Source: Sphingobium sp. Leaf26
GTDB taxonomy: Bacteria > Pseudomonadota > Alphaproteobacteria > Sphingomonadales > Sphingomonadaceae
Assembly (NCBI RefSeq): GCF_001421665.1
Contig: NZ_LMKV01000001.1
Span: 842,695-906,694 of the forward strand
DNA: 64,000 nucleotides
Direction: 5' to 3'
In this document: positions 52,459 to 62,580 of the stretch, piece by piece
How the letters are laid out: each line of letters starts with the position of its first letter
Position numbering within the stretch: the first letter of the stretch is position 1
Notes under the pieces: generated by a model
Database searches by the model: none
What the model was told of the DNA's origin: nothing
What the model saw: the letters and a program-made list of their open reading frames with translations, nothing else
Program-made: the position numbers and the translations under genes

Positions 52459-54285
52459 ATGCTGACCACCCGCCGCGAGCTGCTCGCCGCCGGCGCCTCT
52501 GCCGCCGCCCTTTCGACCATCCCCGCGCGCGCCGCCGAAAGCCCCGATGCCGCCGCGCAGGCCTTGCTGGCGGACATGGCCGAAGCGATGCTGGCCGACG
52601 CGCCCGAAAGTGCGAGCGGCCTTGGCCTCGACACCGGCGCGCGGCTCCCGCTCAAGAGCCGCCTCGGCAACAGGACGCCAGCGGGTCAGGCGCAGATCGC
52701 CGCCCATGTAAAGGACCGCCTCGCCCGGCTGCGCGCCATCGACCTCACCCCGCTTTCGCCCGCCACCCGCATCGACGTGGAAGTGGTGCGGACCGCGCAT
52801 GAAACCGCGGCGGACGGCTTCGCCTTCCCCTTCGGCGACATGGCGATCATGAACAGCAACTGGTCCTACCGCAACAGCCCCTATGCCGTGGCGCAGAATA
52901 CCGGCAGCTTCGTGGAAACCCCCGATTTCCTCGACTCCAACCACGTCATCAAGGACAGGGCCGACGCCGACGCCTATCTCGCCCGCCTGGCCGCCTATGC
53001 CACCAACCTGAACGGCGAAACGGAGCGCCTTCGCCACGACGCCGGCCTCGGCGTCACCGCCCCCGCCTTCCTGCTGGACAAGACGCTCAGGCAAATGGCC
53101 ATGGTGCAGGCCCAGCCGGTCGAGCAACAGGTGCCCGTCGCCTCCCTCGCCCGCCGCACCAGGGACATGCCCGGCGACTATGCCGCCAAGGCTGCGCAGA
53201 TCGTCCGCGACACCGTCGCCCCCGCTCTTGCCGCCCAGGTCGCCGAACTGCAACGCCAGCGCGCCGGGGCCACCATGGACGCGGGCGTCTGGAAATTCCG
53301 CGACGGCGACGCCTATTATGCCTGGGCGCTCAAAGCCGGCACCACCACCACCATGTCCCCGGACGAGGTCCACAAACTCGGCCTGGCCCAACTCGCCGCG
53401 CTGCAATCGCAAATGGACGGCCTGCTCAGGCAACTGGGCATGACGAAGGGCACCGTGGGCGAACGCATGACCGCCATGGGCAAAAACCCGCGCTATCTCT
53501 TCCCGAACGACGATAATGGCCGCCAGCAGATCCTGTCCTTCATCGACGGTCGCCTCGCCGACATCCGCACCCGCCTGCCCCGCGCCTTCGCCACCCTCGT
53601 CCCCGCCAGGCTGATCGTGAAGCGCGTGCCGGTGGAGATCGAGGCGGGCGCGCCCGGCGCCTATGCCGGCGCCGGCTCGATCGACGGCTCGGTCCCCGGC
53701 AACTATTATATCAATCTGCGCGATACCGGCATCTGGCCGCGCTATTCGCTCCCCACCCTGTGCTATCATGAGGGCATTCCCGGCCATATCTGGCAGGGCG
53801 AATATACCTATAAACTCCCGCTGATCCGCTCGCTTCTCGCCTTCAACGCCTATAGCGAGGGCTGGGCGCTCTACGCCGAACAACTGGGCGACGAACTGGG
53901 CGCCTATGACGGCGACATCGCCGGGCGGCTGGGCTATCTCCAGTCCATCGCCTATCGCTGCTGCCGTCTGGTGGTGGACACCGGCCTGCATGCCAAGCGC
54001 TGGACCCGCGACAAGGCGATCCACTGGTTCGCCACCACCAACGGCTCCACGGTCGAGGATGTGCAGGGCGAAGTCGACCGCTACTGCGCCTGGCCGGGGC
54101 AGGCCTGCGGCTACAAGGTCGGCCACGGCGAAATCGTCCGCCTGCGGGGACAAGCGCAACAGGCGCTGGGCGACCGCTTCGACTTCCGCCTGTTCAACGA
54201 CGCCGTGGTCAAGGGCGGCGGCGTACCCATGACCGTGCTGGGCAAGAGCATCGACGCCTGGGTTGCGGAGCGGAAGGGCGCCTGA
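52459..54285 (+). CDS. DUF885 family metallohydrolase, Tat/Sec exported
   Basis: A 608-residue protein. The twin-arginine-like leader TTRRELLAAGASAAAL with IPARA suggests Tat export. The zinc-binding HEGIPGHIW (about residue 440) and YSEGWALYAEQLG (about residue 475) are the DUF885 motifs and match the HExxH-like sites of M32-type carboxypeptidases. Function is probably a periplasmic peptidase. Alone; followed by a strong terminator. The antisense frame of similar length is a shadow. Confidence 0.88.
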   Translation: MLTTRRELLAAGASAAALSTIPARAAESPDAAAQALLADMAEAMLADAPESASGLGLDTGARLPLKSRLGNRTPAGQAQIAAHVKDRLARLRAIDLTPLSPATRIDVEVVRTAHETAADGFAFPFGDMAIMNSNWSYRNSPYAVAQNTGSFVETPDFLDSNHVIKDRADADAYLARLAAYATNLNGETERLRHDAGLGVTAPAFLLDKTLRQMAMVQAQPVEQQVPVASLARRTRDMPGDYAAKAAQIVRDTVAPALAAQVAELQRQRAGATMDAGVWKFRDGDAYYAWALKAGTTTTMSPDEVHKLGLAQLAALQSQMDGLLRQLGMTKGTVGERMTAMGKNPRYLFPNDDNGRQQILSFIDGRLADIRTRLPRAFATLVPARLIVKRVPVEIEAGAPGAYAGAGSIDGSVPGNYYINLRDTGIWPRYSLPTLCYHEGIPGHIWQGEYTYKLPLIRSLLAFNAYSEGWALYAEQLGDELGAYDGDIAGRLGYLQSIAYRCCRLVVDTGLHAKRWTRDKAIHWFATTNGSTVEDVQGEVDRYCAWPGQACGYKVGHGEIVRLRGQAQQALGDRFDFRLFNDAVVKGGGVPMTVLGKSIDAWVAERKGA

Positions 54286-54333
54286 CCCTTACTGTTCCCC
54301 GGCCTTCACCGGGGAACAGGCGCTCTATACAAA

Positions 54334-54360
54334 AAAGGCCGGAGCATCACTCCGGCCTTT
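54334..54360. terminator. Bidirectional terminator
   Basis: AAAGGCCGGAG and CTCCGGCCTTT form an 11-bp perfect stem with a CATCA loop, preceded by A-run and followed by CCTACTCTTT. It lies between the convergent DUF885 gene and fpr. Confidence 0.85.
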
Positions 54361-54381
54361 CCTACTCTTTCGAAACCTGCC

Positions 54382-55200
54382 TTAACCGACGAACGCCCGC
54401 TCGATCACGAACTGCCCCGGCGCCGCGTTGGAGCCTTCGGTAAAGCCCTGTTCCTCAAACCAAGCCCCGAACTGCTTGATCATCTCCATGCTGCCGCACA
54501 TCATGATCCGGTCGGTTTCGGGATCGAACTTCGCCGCGCCCGGAATGCCTTCGAACAGCGCGCCGCTCTCGACCAGCTTGTCGATCCGCGCGGTGTGGCC
54601 GTCGAACGGCTCGCGGGTCACGGTCGGCACATAATGGAACTGACCCGGCGCCTGCTCCGACACCAGCGGGTCTTCCGACCACTTGCCTTCCATCTCGTCG
54701 CGGAAGGCCAGATCGCTCACCCGGCGCACCGAATGGACCACCACGACCTGCTCGTAAAACTCATACACATCCGGGTCGCGCGGCAGGCTCAGGAACGGAG
54801 CCAGCCCCGTGCCGGTCGACAGCATGAACAACCGCTTGCCCGGCAACAAAGCGTCGGTGACGAGCGTACCGGTCGGCTTGCGACCCAGATAAATCTGGTC
54901 GCCCGGCTCGATCTTCTGGAGCTTGCTGGTCAGCGGACCGTCCTGCACCTTGATCGACAGGAACTCGATTTCCTCGTCCCAGGCGGGGCTGGCGATCGAG
55001 TAGGCCCGCAGCAGCGGCTTGCCGTTATCGCCCTTCAGGCCGATCATGATGAACTCGCCCGATCGGAAGCGGAAGCTCGCCGGCCGCGTGATGCGGAAGC
55101 TGAAGAGATGCTCGTTCCAGTGCTTCACCGACAGCACGGTTTCCACGGAAAGCGCGCCGGTCGGTTCCAGAACCGGCTTTTCGATCGTCTCGTCGGTCAA
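54382..55200 (-). CDS. fpr: Ferredoxin-NADP reductase
   Basis: A 272-residue FNR-like flavoprotein: FAD-binding RAYSIASPAWDEE, EFLSIKVQDGPLTSKLQKIE, and NADP-binding LFMLSTGTGLAPFLSLPRD with MMCGSMEMIKQFG, ending FVIERAFVG. It transfers electrons between NADPH and ferredoxin/flavodoxin, often in oxidative stress. The open frame extends 11 codons to an ATG at 55233, but a TTG at 55200 with AAGGA 8 nt upstream gives the more usual N-terminus (TDETIEKPVLEPTGALSVET); either is possible. Confidence 0.93.
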   Translation of the reverse strand: MTDETIEKPVLEPTGALSVETVLSVKHWNEHLFSFRITRPASFRFRSGEFIMIGLKGDNGKPLLRAYSIASPAWDEEIEFLSIKVQDGPLTSKLQKIEPGDQIYLGRKPTGTLVTDALLPGKRLFMLSTGTGLAPFLSLPRDPDVYEFYEQVVVVHSVRRVSDLAFRDEMEGKWSEDPLVSEQAPGQFHYVPTVTREPFDGHTARIDKLVESGALFEGIPGAAKFDPETDRIMMCGSMEMIKQFGAWFEEQGFTEGSNAAPGQFVIERAFVG

Positions 55201-55368
55201 CAGTCCATCCTTGCAGTCTATGAGGCACCGCACCGGCGACGCCTTTTGCGGATCGTTCGCAATAAAGTCGAAATCCGCGAATGGCCCGTCCGTGCCGTGA
55301 TGGCAAGGCCAAAAAAACTTGCAGGGCCAAAGGGCACTCTTTGCACGGAGCGCCCCGCCCCTTATCGC

Positions 55369-55680
55369 TTAACCGAACAGACCCTTGGCGATGCCGCCCA
55401 GTTCATTGAGCGGATTGCCGTCGCCATCCTTGTCGAAAAAGCCGCCCAACTGGCCCAATATCGCCTCCGGCCCGCCGAACGTGCCCAGCAATTCCTGCAA
55501 CTTGTCGGCCGACACACCATGTTCGGCAGCCGTCTCGGCCAGTGCCGACACGCTCGTCTCGCCAGACCCGATCTTGGCGCTGATCTCGCTGAACAGCCCC
55601 TGCATCTGTTCCGGGGTCAAGCCGATCTGCGCCGCGATCGCTTCCAGCCCGCCGAATTTACCAATCAGATCGTCAAACAT
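55369..55680 (-). CDS. Small DUF937-like protein with an EF-hand-like loop
   Basis: A 103-residue, acidic, helical protein: MFDDLIGKFGGLEAIAAQIG, TPEQMQGLFSEISAKI, DKLQELLGTFGGPEAILGQL and a final FFDKDGDGNPLNELGG, which matches a calcium-binding loop (DxDxDG). Possibly DUF937-like, which I cannot confirm. It lies between fpr and pckA on the same strand; role unknown. Confidence 0.65.
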   Translation of the reverse strand: MFDDLIGKFGGLEAIAAQIGLTPEQMQGLFSEISAKIGSGETSVSALAETAAEHGVSADKLQELLGTFGGPEAILGQLGGFFDKDGDGNPLNELGGIAKGLFG

Positions 55681-55743
55681 GCCATGTGCTCCCGCTTAAA
55701 AGGTTGACCGCCATAATAGCAGCTTGCCTCCGCGATCAAAAGC

Positions 55744-55776
55744 AAAAGGGCCGGAGGATCGCGCCCCCGGCCCCTT
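55744..55776 (-). terminator. Terminator downstream of pckA
   Basis: On the reverse strand AAGGGGCCGGGGG and CTCCGGCCCTTTT form a GC stem with a short loop and TTTTGCTTTT tail, 20 bp after the pckA stop. A typical intrinsic terminator for a leftward transcript. Confidence 0.7.
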
Positions 55777-55796
55777 GTTTGCCACGTTCGGAAAGA

Positions 55797-57431
55797 TCAG
55801 GCGGCGACCAGCGCCGCGTCGCGCACGCCAGCATCGACATGGTCCGCGAACTGCGCGAAATTATCCACGAACGCCTTGACCAAAGTCGCGGCGGTCACGT
55901 CATACGCGTCCTTGTCCGCCCACATCGCGCGCGGGTCGAGGATGGTCGGCTCCACGCCATTGACCGCCACCGGCACATCGAAGCCGAAATTGGGATCGGT
56001 GCGGAACTCGGCCTGGCTCAGGCTGCCGTCGAGCGCCGCGTTCAGCAGCGCGCGCGTCACCTTGATCGGCATGCGCTTGATCCCCGGCATGGTCGCCTTG
56101 CCGCCCGCCCAGCCGGTATTGACCAGCCAGCAGGTGACGCCGCCCTTGTTGATCCGCTCTTTCAGCAGATTGCCATAGACGGATGGATGACGCGGCATGA
56201 ACGGCGCGCCGAAGCAGGTGGAGAAGGTCGCGGTCGGCTCGGTCACGCCGATCTCCGTCCCTGCGACCCGCGCGGTATAGCCGGACAGGAAATGATACAT
56301 CGCCTGTTCCGGGGTCAGCCGAGCGATCGGGGGCAGGACGCCATAGGCATCGGCGGTCAGGAAGATGATATTCTTCGGGACCGGACCCAGATTCTTCTCC
56401 GACGTGTTCGGGATGAAGTCGATCGGGTAGGAGCCGCGGCTGTTCTCGGCCAGGCTATTGTCGTCCAGGTCGATCTCGCGAGTCTCCTCGTCGATCACGA
56501 CATTTTCCAGCACCGTGCCGAACCGCTTGGTGGTGGCGAAGATTTCCGGCTCGGCCTCGGCCGACAGGTTGATCATCTTGGCATAGCAGCCGCCCTCGAA
56601 ATTGAAGACGGCGGTATCCGACCAGCCATGCTCGTCGTCGCCGATCAGCGTGCGGCTGGCATCGGCCGACAAGGTGGTCTTGCCCGTACCGCTGAGGCCA
56701 AAGAAGACCGCTGTGTCGCCGTTCGCGCCGATATTGGCCGAACAGTGCATCGGCATCACACCCTTCACCGGCAGCAGGTAATTGAGGATACCGAACACCG
56801 ACTTCTTCATTTCGCCGGCATAGGCGGTACCGCCGATCAGGATCAGCTTCTCGGTGAAGTTGACCGCGACCACCGTCTCGCTGCGGCAACCATGGCGGGC
56901 CGGATCGGCCTTGAAGGTCGGCAGGTCGATGATGGTATATTCGGGCGCGAAGGCCGTCAGTTCATCCGCGCTCGGACGCACCAGCAGCGTTCGGATGAAC
57001 AGGTTATGCCAGGCCCGCTCGTTGATGACGCGCACCTTGACGCGATGCTCCGGCTGCGATCCGCCGAACAGGTCGGCGACATACAGCGTACTCTTGTCAC
57101 CCAGCGCCTTGAAGAAGTCGGCCTTCAGCGCGGCGAAATGGTCCGGGGTCATGGGCACGTTGGTCTTGCCCCACCATACCGTGTCCTGCGTCTCGGCGTC
57201 CTGCACGATGAACTTGTCGCTTGCCGACCGGCCGGTATGCTTGCCGGTCTTCACGACCAGCGGGCCGTCCTTGGACAATATGCCTTCGCCGTTGCGGACC
57301 GCTGCTTCGACCAGCGGCGCCGTCCCAAGATTCCAGAACTGGGTGGCATGAGTAGTGATGCCCTGGTCGGCCAGGGTGATTGAGGATTTGGCCTGCACGC
57401 CTTTGCTCCATATGTTGTTCGCGCGCGTCAT
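55797..57431 (-). CDS. pckA: Phosphoenolpyruvate carboxykinase (ATP)
   Basis: A 544-residue protein of the ATP-dependent PckA family: [32 protein letters not shown] with Walker [34 protein letters not shown], and [20 protein letters not shown]. It converts oxaloacetate to phosphoenolpyruvate in gluconeogenesis. ATG 57431 ([14 protein letters not shown]) is used; upstream codons read as leader. Divergent from chvI, with about 240 bp between them; ChvI-linked pckA placement is typical of alphaproteobacteria. Confidence 0.96.
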   Translation of the reverse strand: MTRANNIWSKGVQAKSSITLADQGITTHATQFWNLGTAPLVEAAVRNGEGILSKDGPLVVKTGKHTGRSASDKFIVQDAETQDTVWWGKTNVPMTPDHFAALKADFFKALGDKSTLYVADLFGGSQPEHRVKVRVINERAWHNLFIRTLLVRPSADELTAFAPEYTIIDLPTFKADPARHGCRSETVVAVNFTEKLILIGGTAYAGEMKKSVFGILNYLLPVKGVMPMHCSANIGANGDTAVFFGLSGTGKTTLSADASRTLIGDDEHGWSDTAVFNFEGGCYAKMINLSAEAEPEIFATTKRFGTVLENVVIDEETREIDLDDNSLAENSRGSYPIDFIPNTSEKNLGPVPKNIIFLTADAYGVLPPIARLTPEQAMYHFLSGYTARVAGTEIGVTEPTATFSTCFGAPFMPRHPSVYGNLLKERINKGGVTCWLVNTGWAGGKATMPGIKRMPIKVTRALLNAALDGSLSQAEFRTDPNFGFDVPVAVNGVEPTILDPRAMWADKDAYDVTAATLVKAFVDNFAQFADHVDAGVRDAALVAA

Positions 57432-57674
57432 CTTCCATGATCGCGATCGTTCCGCCCCTTGAGCGCCGCTTGTATCTATGCGGCGTCTCTTGCTGCTGAC
57501 GGGCATCGGCATAGGACTTTGCGGACACAGCGTCAAATCCCCGCGTACGGGGCTTTGTCCCGAATATCGACGTTTCGGGCGCAGAAGCTTCCGTCCGGCC
57601 TTTCTTGCGATGGGGGTCGCCTTGGTCTAACGCTGCCCCTATATCCGCTTTTTCACGATCATCTGGGACACTGC

Positions 57675-58379
57675 ATGACCGCAACCATCGCCCTGGTGGA
57701 TGACGACAAGAATATCCTGACTTCGGTGTCGATCGCGCTTCAGACCGAAGGGTTCATGACGCGCATCTATTCCGATCCCGAAGGTGCGCTGAAGGCGCTG
57801 CTGGACAATCCCGCCGACCTGGCCGTCTTCGATATCAAGATGCCCCGCATGGACGGCATCGAACTGCTGCGCCGCCTGCGCGAAAAGAGCCAGATGCCGG
57901 TCATTTTCCTGACGTCCAAGGCCGACGAGCTGGACGAGGCGCTGGGCCTGGCCATGGGCGCGGACGATTATATCGCCAAACCCTTTTCGCAACGGCTGCT
58001 GCTCGCCCGCATCCGCGCCATCCTGCGCCGCGCCGAAGTCAGCAGGACGCCCGACGCCCCCGACCAGCCTGTCGCCGACCCGATCATCCGTGGCCGGCTG
58101 GAAATGGACCCCGCCCGGCATCGGGTGAAATGGAACGGGCAGGACGTCACCCTGACCGTCACTGAATTTCTGATCCTGGAAACGCTTGCGCAGCGCCCCG
58201 GCGTGGTCAAGAACCGCAACCAGTTGATGGACGCCGCCTATCAGGACGACGTCTATGTCGACGACCGCACGATCGACAGCCATATCAAGCGACTGCGGCG
58301 CAAATTCCGCGAGGTGGATTCCGACTTCAATGCAATCGACACCCTCTATGGCGCCGGCTACCGATTCTCCGAAGAATGA
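57675..58379 (+). CDS. chvI: OmpR-family response regulator ChvI
   Basis: A 234-residue regulator: receiver with [20 protein letters not shown], phosphoacceptor Asp in [13 protein letters not shown], Lys in DYIAKPFSQ, and a winged-HTH output ([36 protein letters not shown]). The ATG at 57675 is used, the frame being open upstream. It partners ChvG in envelope/acid stress and host-interaction control. Overlaps chvG by 32 bp. Confidence 0.95.
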   Translation: MTATIALVDDDKNILTSVSIALQTEGFMTRIYSDPEGALKALLDNPADLAVFDIKMPRMDGIELLRRLREKSQMPVIFLTSKADELDEALGLAMGADDYIAKPFSQRLLLARIRAILRRAEVSRTPDAPDQPVADPIIRGRLEMDPARHRVKWNGQDVTLTVTEFLILETLAQRPGVVKNRNQLMDAAYQDDVYVDDRTIDSHIKRLRRKFREVDSDFNAIDTLYGAGYRFSEE

Positions 58380-59943
58380 CTGCGCGCCGCTGTCGGTGCG
58401 CTGGTCGGGGCGATTGAGCCTCACGCCGCGCATTCTGGCGGTCAACGTATTCGCCCTCGCCTTGCTGGCAGGCGGATTCTTCTATCTCGACAGCTATCGC
58501 ACCCGCATCGTCGACGACCGGCTGGAACAATCGGCGCGCGAACTGAAGCTGCTCGCCATCGGCCTGGAAAATGCCTCGGCCGACCGGCACAACGCGCTGA
58601 TCGCCGCCTATTCGCGCCAGACCGGCGACCGGGTGCGGCGCTATGGCGCCAATGGCGCGCTGATCGCCGACAGCTTCACCATGGATGCGCCGCGCTATCG
58701 CCTGCGCTCACCGTCCGAAGAGGAATGGCAGCGCCATGTCGCGCGCTTCCTTGACAAGGCGGTGGACAAGATCGTCTCCGCCGACCGACCGCCCGACTTC
58801 GAGGAACCGACGGTCGATCGCGCCGATGCCTGGCCCGAAGTCGCGGTCGCGCGCAAGTCCGGCCAGCCGCAGGCGTTCAACCGCTACGCCCCTGACCGCA
58901 CCTTCATGATCTCGGCCGCCGTCCCGGTGCGCGACGGAACCAGCCTGTTCGCGACGGAAAATGCCCGCGATATCACCCGCATCGTCCGGGCCGAACGACT
59001 GCGGCTGAGTATGGTACTGGCCGTCGCCGTGCTCGCCTCGGTGCTACTCTCGCTCTTCCTCGCCCGGACCATCGTCCGCCCGTTGCAGGGCCTCGCCCGT
59101 GCTGCCGTCCGCGTCCGGCTCGGCCGTGCGCGCGAAGTCACCGTGCCCCGCCTGCCCGAACGGCGCGACGAGATCGGCATGCTCGCCCGCGCCCTGTCCG
59201 ACATGAGCCTGGCGCTGCGCCAGCGGATCGACGCGACCGACGCCTTCGCCGCCGATGTCTCCCATGAACTCAAGAACCCGATCGCTTCGCTGCGTTCCGC
59301 GCTCGACGCGCTCGACCGGGTGGATCGCCCGGACCTGCGCGAACAGTTGATGGCGATCGCGCAGGACGATGTCCGCCGCCTCGACCGGCTCGTCACCGAC
59401 ATTGCCGAAGCCTCGCGCGTCGACGCCGAACTCTCCCGCACCCGGTTCGAGCCGATCGATCTTGGCCTGCTCATCGAAAAGATGGTCATCGCCCGTGAGG
59501 CGCGCGGCGTACCGCGCAGCGTCCGTCTCGCCTTCGCCCGCCCGCGCAAGGATGTCGCGGTGGTGCTGGGGGAGGAAGGCCGGCTGATCCGCGTGCTCGA
59601 CAACCTCATCGACAACGCCATCTCCTTCTCGCCCGAAGGCGGCCTGGTCCAGATCATCGCCACCGTCGCCGACGATCAGGTGCTGGTCAGCGTGGAGGAT
59701 GAAGGCCCCGGCGTTCCGCCATCGGAGCGCGAGCATATCTTCCGCCGCTTCCACAGCGTCCGGCCGGAAGGCGAGACGTTCGGCAAACATTCAGGGCTGG
59801 GCCTCGCGATCGCACGCTCGATCGTGGAGGGGCATCAGGGCAAGATCGCGATCGGCGATCGCGAAGATGCGCAGAACGGCGCCCGCTTCGTCGTCCGCCT
59901 GCCCATGGCGGTGGAGCGCGATCCGGGCATCGTTTCGGAATAG
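58348..59943 (+). CDS. chvG: Sensor histidine kinase ChvG
   Basis: A 531-residue kinase: transmembrane helix near residues 25-45 ([20 protein letters not shown]), a periplasmic sensor domain, second transmembrane helix ([20 protein letters not shown]), HAMP, DHp with phospho-His ([20 protein letters not shown]) and HATPase ([24 protein letters not shown]-like [29 protein letters not shown]). ATG 58348 overlaps the end of chvI; the exact start is uncertain because no strong ribosome binding site is seen. Confidence 0.92.
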   Translation: MAPATDSPKNDCAPLSVRWSGRLSLTPRILAVNVFALALLAGGFFYLDSYRTRIVDDRLEQSARELKLLAIGLENASADRHNALIAAYSRQTGDRVRRYGANGALIADSFTMDAPRYRLRSPSEEEWQRHVARFLDKAVDKIVSADRPPDFEEPTVDRADAWPEVAVARKSGQPQAFNRYAPDRTFMISAAVPVRDGTSLFATENARDITRIVRAERLRLSMVLAVAVLASVLLSLFLARTIVRPLQGLARAAVRVRLGRAREVTVPRLPERRDEIGMLARALSDMSLALRQRIDATDAFAADVSHELKNPIASLRSALDALDRVDRPDLREQLMAIAQDDVRRLDRLVTDIAEASRVDAELSRTRFEPIDLGLLIEKMVIAREARGVPRSVRLAFARPRKDVAVVLGEEGRLIRVLDNLIDNAISFSPEGGLVQIIATVADDQVLVSVEDEGPGVPPSEREHIFRRFHSVRPEGETFGKHSGLGLAIARSIVEGHQGKIAIGDREDAQNGARFVVRLPMAVERDPGIVSE

Positions 59944-60012
59944 GACGGCGGGTCGCCCGCCAAAACCATAGCCATCCCCTGCAACTCAGGTTAGAAGGAT
60001 CGCCAAGGGGTT

Positions 60013-60453
60013 ATGGCGCGCGCACTTTCATCAGAGACGCTGCATGCAACGAGCGTGGCCATTGATGGCCGCGTCATATTGCTGCGCGGGCCAAGCGGCA
60101 GCGGCAAGTCCGACCTTGCCCTGCGCCTGATCGACCGTGGCGCCGCCCTGGTCAGCGACGATTACACCTTGATCAAGCGCATCCACGGCCGGCTGGTCGC
60201 CACCGCGCCGGACACGATCCGGGGCCAGATGGAGGTGCGCGGCATCGGCATCGTCGCCATGGCGGCGCTTACCGACGCACCCGTCGCCCTGATCGCCGAC
60301 CTGTTCGATCCGGTCGATCGCATGCCGCTGGAGCCGGTCCATCGCACCGTCGCCGGCATCGCCGTGCCGGTGGTGAAGATTGCCCCGTTCGAAGCCTCCG
60401 CGCCGATCAAGGTCGAACTGGCGCTCCGCACACTGGGGCTGGACCCGGCATGA
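60013..60453 (+). CDS. hprK: HPr kinase/phosphorylase C-terminal domain protein
   Basis: A 146-residue single-domain HprK: HATSVAIDGRVILLRGPSGS with Walker A GPSGSGKSDLAL and a following LVSDDYTLIKRI and GQMEVRGIGIV. It lacks the N-terminal half of Firmicute HprK, as is usual in alphaproteobacteria, and phosphorylates or dephosphorylates HPr on Ser. Overlaps rapZ by 4 bp. Confidence 0.92.
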   Translation: MARALSSETLHATSVAIDGRVILLRGPSGSGKSDLALRLIDRGAALVSDDYTLIKRIHGRLVATAPDTIRGQMEVRGIGIVAMAALTDAPVALIADLFDPVDRMPLEPVHRTVAGIAVPVVKIAPFEASAPIKVELALRTLGLDPA

Positions 60454-61376
60454 CCCCGCCCAAGACCATACTCCTGCTGTCCGGCCTGTCCGGCGCGGGC
60501 AAGACCACCGCGCTCAAGACGCTGGAGGATATGGGCTGGGAGGTCGTCGACAACCTCCCCCTGGTCCTGCTCGACCGGCTGCTCGACACGCCCCTGCCGG
60601 CCGGCCATGCCGGGGCTGACGAAAGACCGCTAGCGCTGGGCATCGACGCCCGCACCCGCGATTTCGACGCCAACGCCATCGTCCAGCGCATCCGGGCGAT
60701 GCGCGAACGCCATGGTCATGACATCGACACGCTCTTCCTCGATTGTTCGGACGCCGAACTGGAGCGCCGCTTCGCCGAGACGCGCCGCCGCCACCCGCTC
60801 GCGCTCGATCGCCCGGCCGCTGACGGCATCGCGCGCGAACGGGAACTGACCGAACCGCTGCGCCGCTGGGCGACCCAGGTGATCGACACCACCAGCTTCA
60901 CCAGCAATGCGCTGCAACAGGAAATCCGCAGCCGCTTTTCGCGCGAACGGCTGTCGGACCCGGTGCTGACCATCCTGTCCTTCGGCTTTTCACGCGGGGT
61001 GCCGCGCAATGCCGACCTGATGTTCGACATGCGCTTCCTCCGCAACCCGCATTGGGACGCCGACCTGAGGCCGAAAACGGGCTTGGACCCGCAAGTCGCC
61101 GCCTATATCGCGCAGGACCCCGCCTATGAGGAAGGGGTCGGCAAGATCGAGGATCTGCTCACCACCCTGCTGCCCCGCTATTCGGAGGGCGGAAAAGCCT
61201 ATATCACCGTCGCGTTCGGCTGTACGGGGGGCAAGCACCGCTCCGTCCATGTCGCCGATCGTGTCGCGAAACACTTGCAAGAGGCCGGCTTTTCGCCCAC
61301 CATCTTGCACCGCAATATTGAATCGACGCCCCAGGATGGTCTGGAGAAGCGTCGTCCGGGAGGCCCGAAAGCATAA
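60450..61376 (+). CDS. rapZ: RapZ/YvcJ nucleotide-binding protein
   Basis: A 308-residue P-loop protein: Walker A LSGLSGAGKTTALKTLEDMG, NLPLVLLDRLLDTP, DANAIVQRIRAMRERHGHD, and the C-terminal IEDLLTTLLPRYSEGGKAYI, FGCTGGKHRSVHVADRVA. It has the RapZ architecture; in other bacteria RapZ acts on small RNAs or c-di-AMP and PTS signalling. The fixed order hprK-rapZ-EIIA-HPr supports the assignment. Confidence 0.94.
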   Translation: MTPPKTILLLSGLSGAGKTTALKTLEDMGWEVVDNLPLVLLDRLLDTPLPAGHAGADERPLALGIDARTRDFDANAIVQRIRAMRERHGHDIDTLFLDCSDAELERRFAETRRRHPLALDRPAADGIARERELTEPLRRWATQVIDTTSFTSNALQQEIRSRFSRERLSDPVLTILSFGFSRGVPRNADLMFDMRFLRNPHWDADLRPKTGLDPQVAAYIAQDPAYEEGVGKIEDLLTTLLPRYSEGGKAYITVAFGCTGGKHRSVHVADRVAKHLQEAGFSPTILHRNIESTPQDGLEKRRPGGPKA

Positions 61377-61404
61377 TCATGACAAAGGTGGGCCGCGAAA
61401 ACAG

Positions 61405-61809
61405 ATGATCGGACTCGTACTCGTCACCCATGGGTCGCTGGCGACCGAATTCGTCGTGGCCATGGAACATGTGGTCGGGCCTCAGCAGCAGATCGAAACC
61501 ATCTGCATCGGGCCTGAAGACGACATGGAATTGCGCCGCGCGGATATTGCGACGGCGGTCGCCCGCGTGAACAGCGGATCTGGCGTGATCCTGCTGACCG
61601 ACCTGTTCGGCGGCACGCCCTCCAACCTCGCCATCTCCCTGCTGAAAGCGGGCGAGATCGAAGTGATCGCCGGCATCAACCTGCCCATGCTCATCCGTCT
61701 GGAAAGCGCGCGCAAGGTGATGGACGTGCGCGCGGCGGTTGCTGCCGCGCGCGAAGCCGGGCAGAAATATATCAGCGTAGCGTCGGAACTGTTGGGCAGC
61801 ACCACATGA
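61405..61809 (+). CDS. PTS EIIA component of the mannose type
   Basis: A 134-residue EIIA-Man protein: MIGLVLVTHGSLATEFV with phosphoacceptor His, then EDDMELRRADIATAVARVNS and ILLTDLFGGTPSNLAISLLK. The ATG at 61405 is used, the frame being open upstream in rapZ. It receives phosphate from HPr and probably acts as a regulator in the nitrogen-type PTS, since no sugar permease is encoded nearby. Overlaps HPr by 4 bp. Confidence 0.93.
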   Translation: MIGLVLVTHGSLATEFVVAMEHVVGPQQQIETICIGPEDDMELRRADIATAVARVNSGSGVILLTDLFGGTPSNLAISLLKAGEIEVIAGINLPMLIRLESARKVMDVRAAVAAAREAGQKYISVASELLGSTT

Positions 61810-62078
61810 ACGAAATCAGCCAGTTAGTCCGTATCAGCAACAAGCGCGGCCTCCACGCCCGCGCCAGCGCCAAATTCGTGACCCTGGCTAGCGGCCTGCC
61901 CTCCGACATCGTCGTCAGCAAGGACGGCAACCATGTCACCGGCACGTCGATCATGGGCCTGATGATGCTGGGCGCGGCCATGGGCGACCATATCACGATC
62001 AAGGCCACCGGCCCCGAAGCCATCGATTCCCTGGGCAAGCTGGTCGGCCTGGTCGAGGACAAATTCGGGGAAGAGTGA
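61806..62078 (+). CDS. HPr phosphocarrier protein
   Basis: A 90-residue HPr: SNKRGLHARASAKFVTLAS with phosphoacceptor His in GLHARA, and SIMGLMMLGAAMGDHITIKA with the regulatory Ser in GTSIMGLM. It passes phosphate from enzyme I to EIIA and is controlled by HprK on Ser. Enzyme I is not in the window. Last gene of the set. Confidence 0.95.
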   Translation: MNEISQLVRISNKRGLHARASAKFVTLASGLPSDIVVSKDGNHVTGTSIMGLMMLGAAMGDHITIKATGPEAIDSLGKLVGLVEDKFGEE

Positions 62079-62092
62079 CCCCCCTTTCCCCT

Positions 62093-62118
62093 CTACCCCG
62101 GCTGCGCAGCCTGGGTAG
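62093..62118 (+). terminator. Hairpin after HPr gene
   Basis: CTACCC and GGGTAG pair, with GGCTGC and GCAGCC inside, around mismatched bases, 14 bp after the HPr stop. A possible terminator of the PTS operon, without a clear T-run. Confidence 0.5.
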
Positions 62119-62580
62119 CTTGTTGCCTGATCGCAGCGGTAGGAGGGGGAGCGAGCCCAGGAAAAAATGACCCATTCTCGCTGTTAGCCACCAGGCATAG
62201 ACCATCCTTCCAAAACAGGATTGCGCCTGATCTCATCCGGCTGCAATGGATCCGACAGCGCCCTCCCCATCCTGCTCCTGCCCGCGCAGCCTTTGCATCA
62301 CGCGTGGGTTCTGGCGAGCGCATCCGCCCCATATTGCCGTGCAACGGTGTGGACCTGGGCCGTCGCATCTTCGGCCGCGTCGGCCGACTCGCCGGACGAG
62401 GACGATCCGGCCAGCACATAGCCACGCCCATTGCTCGAAACCCCGGTCGCCGGGCAAGAAATGCGCAGTGCAGCAACCCGTTTCTGCAACAAGCCGTCCC
62501 GCCACATCCCAATGCTTGCAGCCCCCGCCCATTTGCGCCAGCAGGCGGGAAGAGCAAAAATTTTGGGGAGCGATACGATC
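62119..62580. other. 460 bp intergenic region before the permease
   Basis: No confident gene on either strand. A reverse-strand stretch around 62300-62440 reads GVSSNGRGYVLAGSSSSGES, then ADAAEDATAQVHTVARQYGA, which is protein-like but has no recognisable start or family. A forward frame reading through the area is likely antisense. The permease promoter should lie here. Confidence 0.35.

Noticed and set aside
52354..54159. 601-codon reverse open frame
   Set aside because: Antisense to the DUF885 gene, which has an export leader and zinc motifs.
55686..57383. 565-codon forward open frame
   Set aside because: Antisense to pckA, whose motifs are complete.
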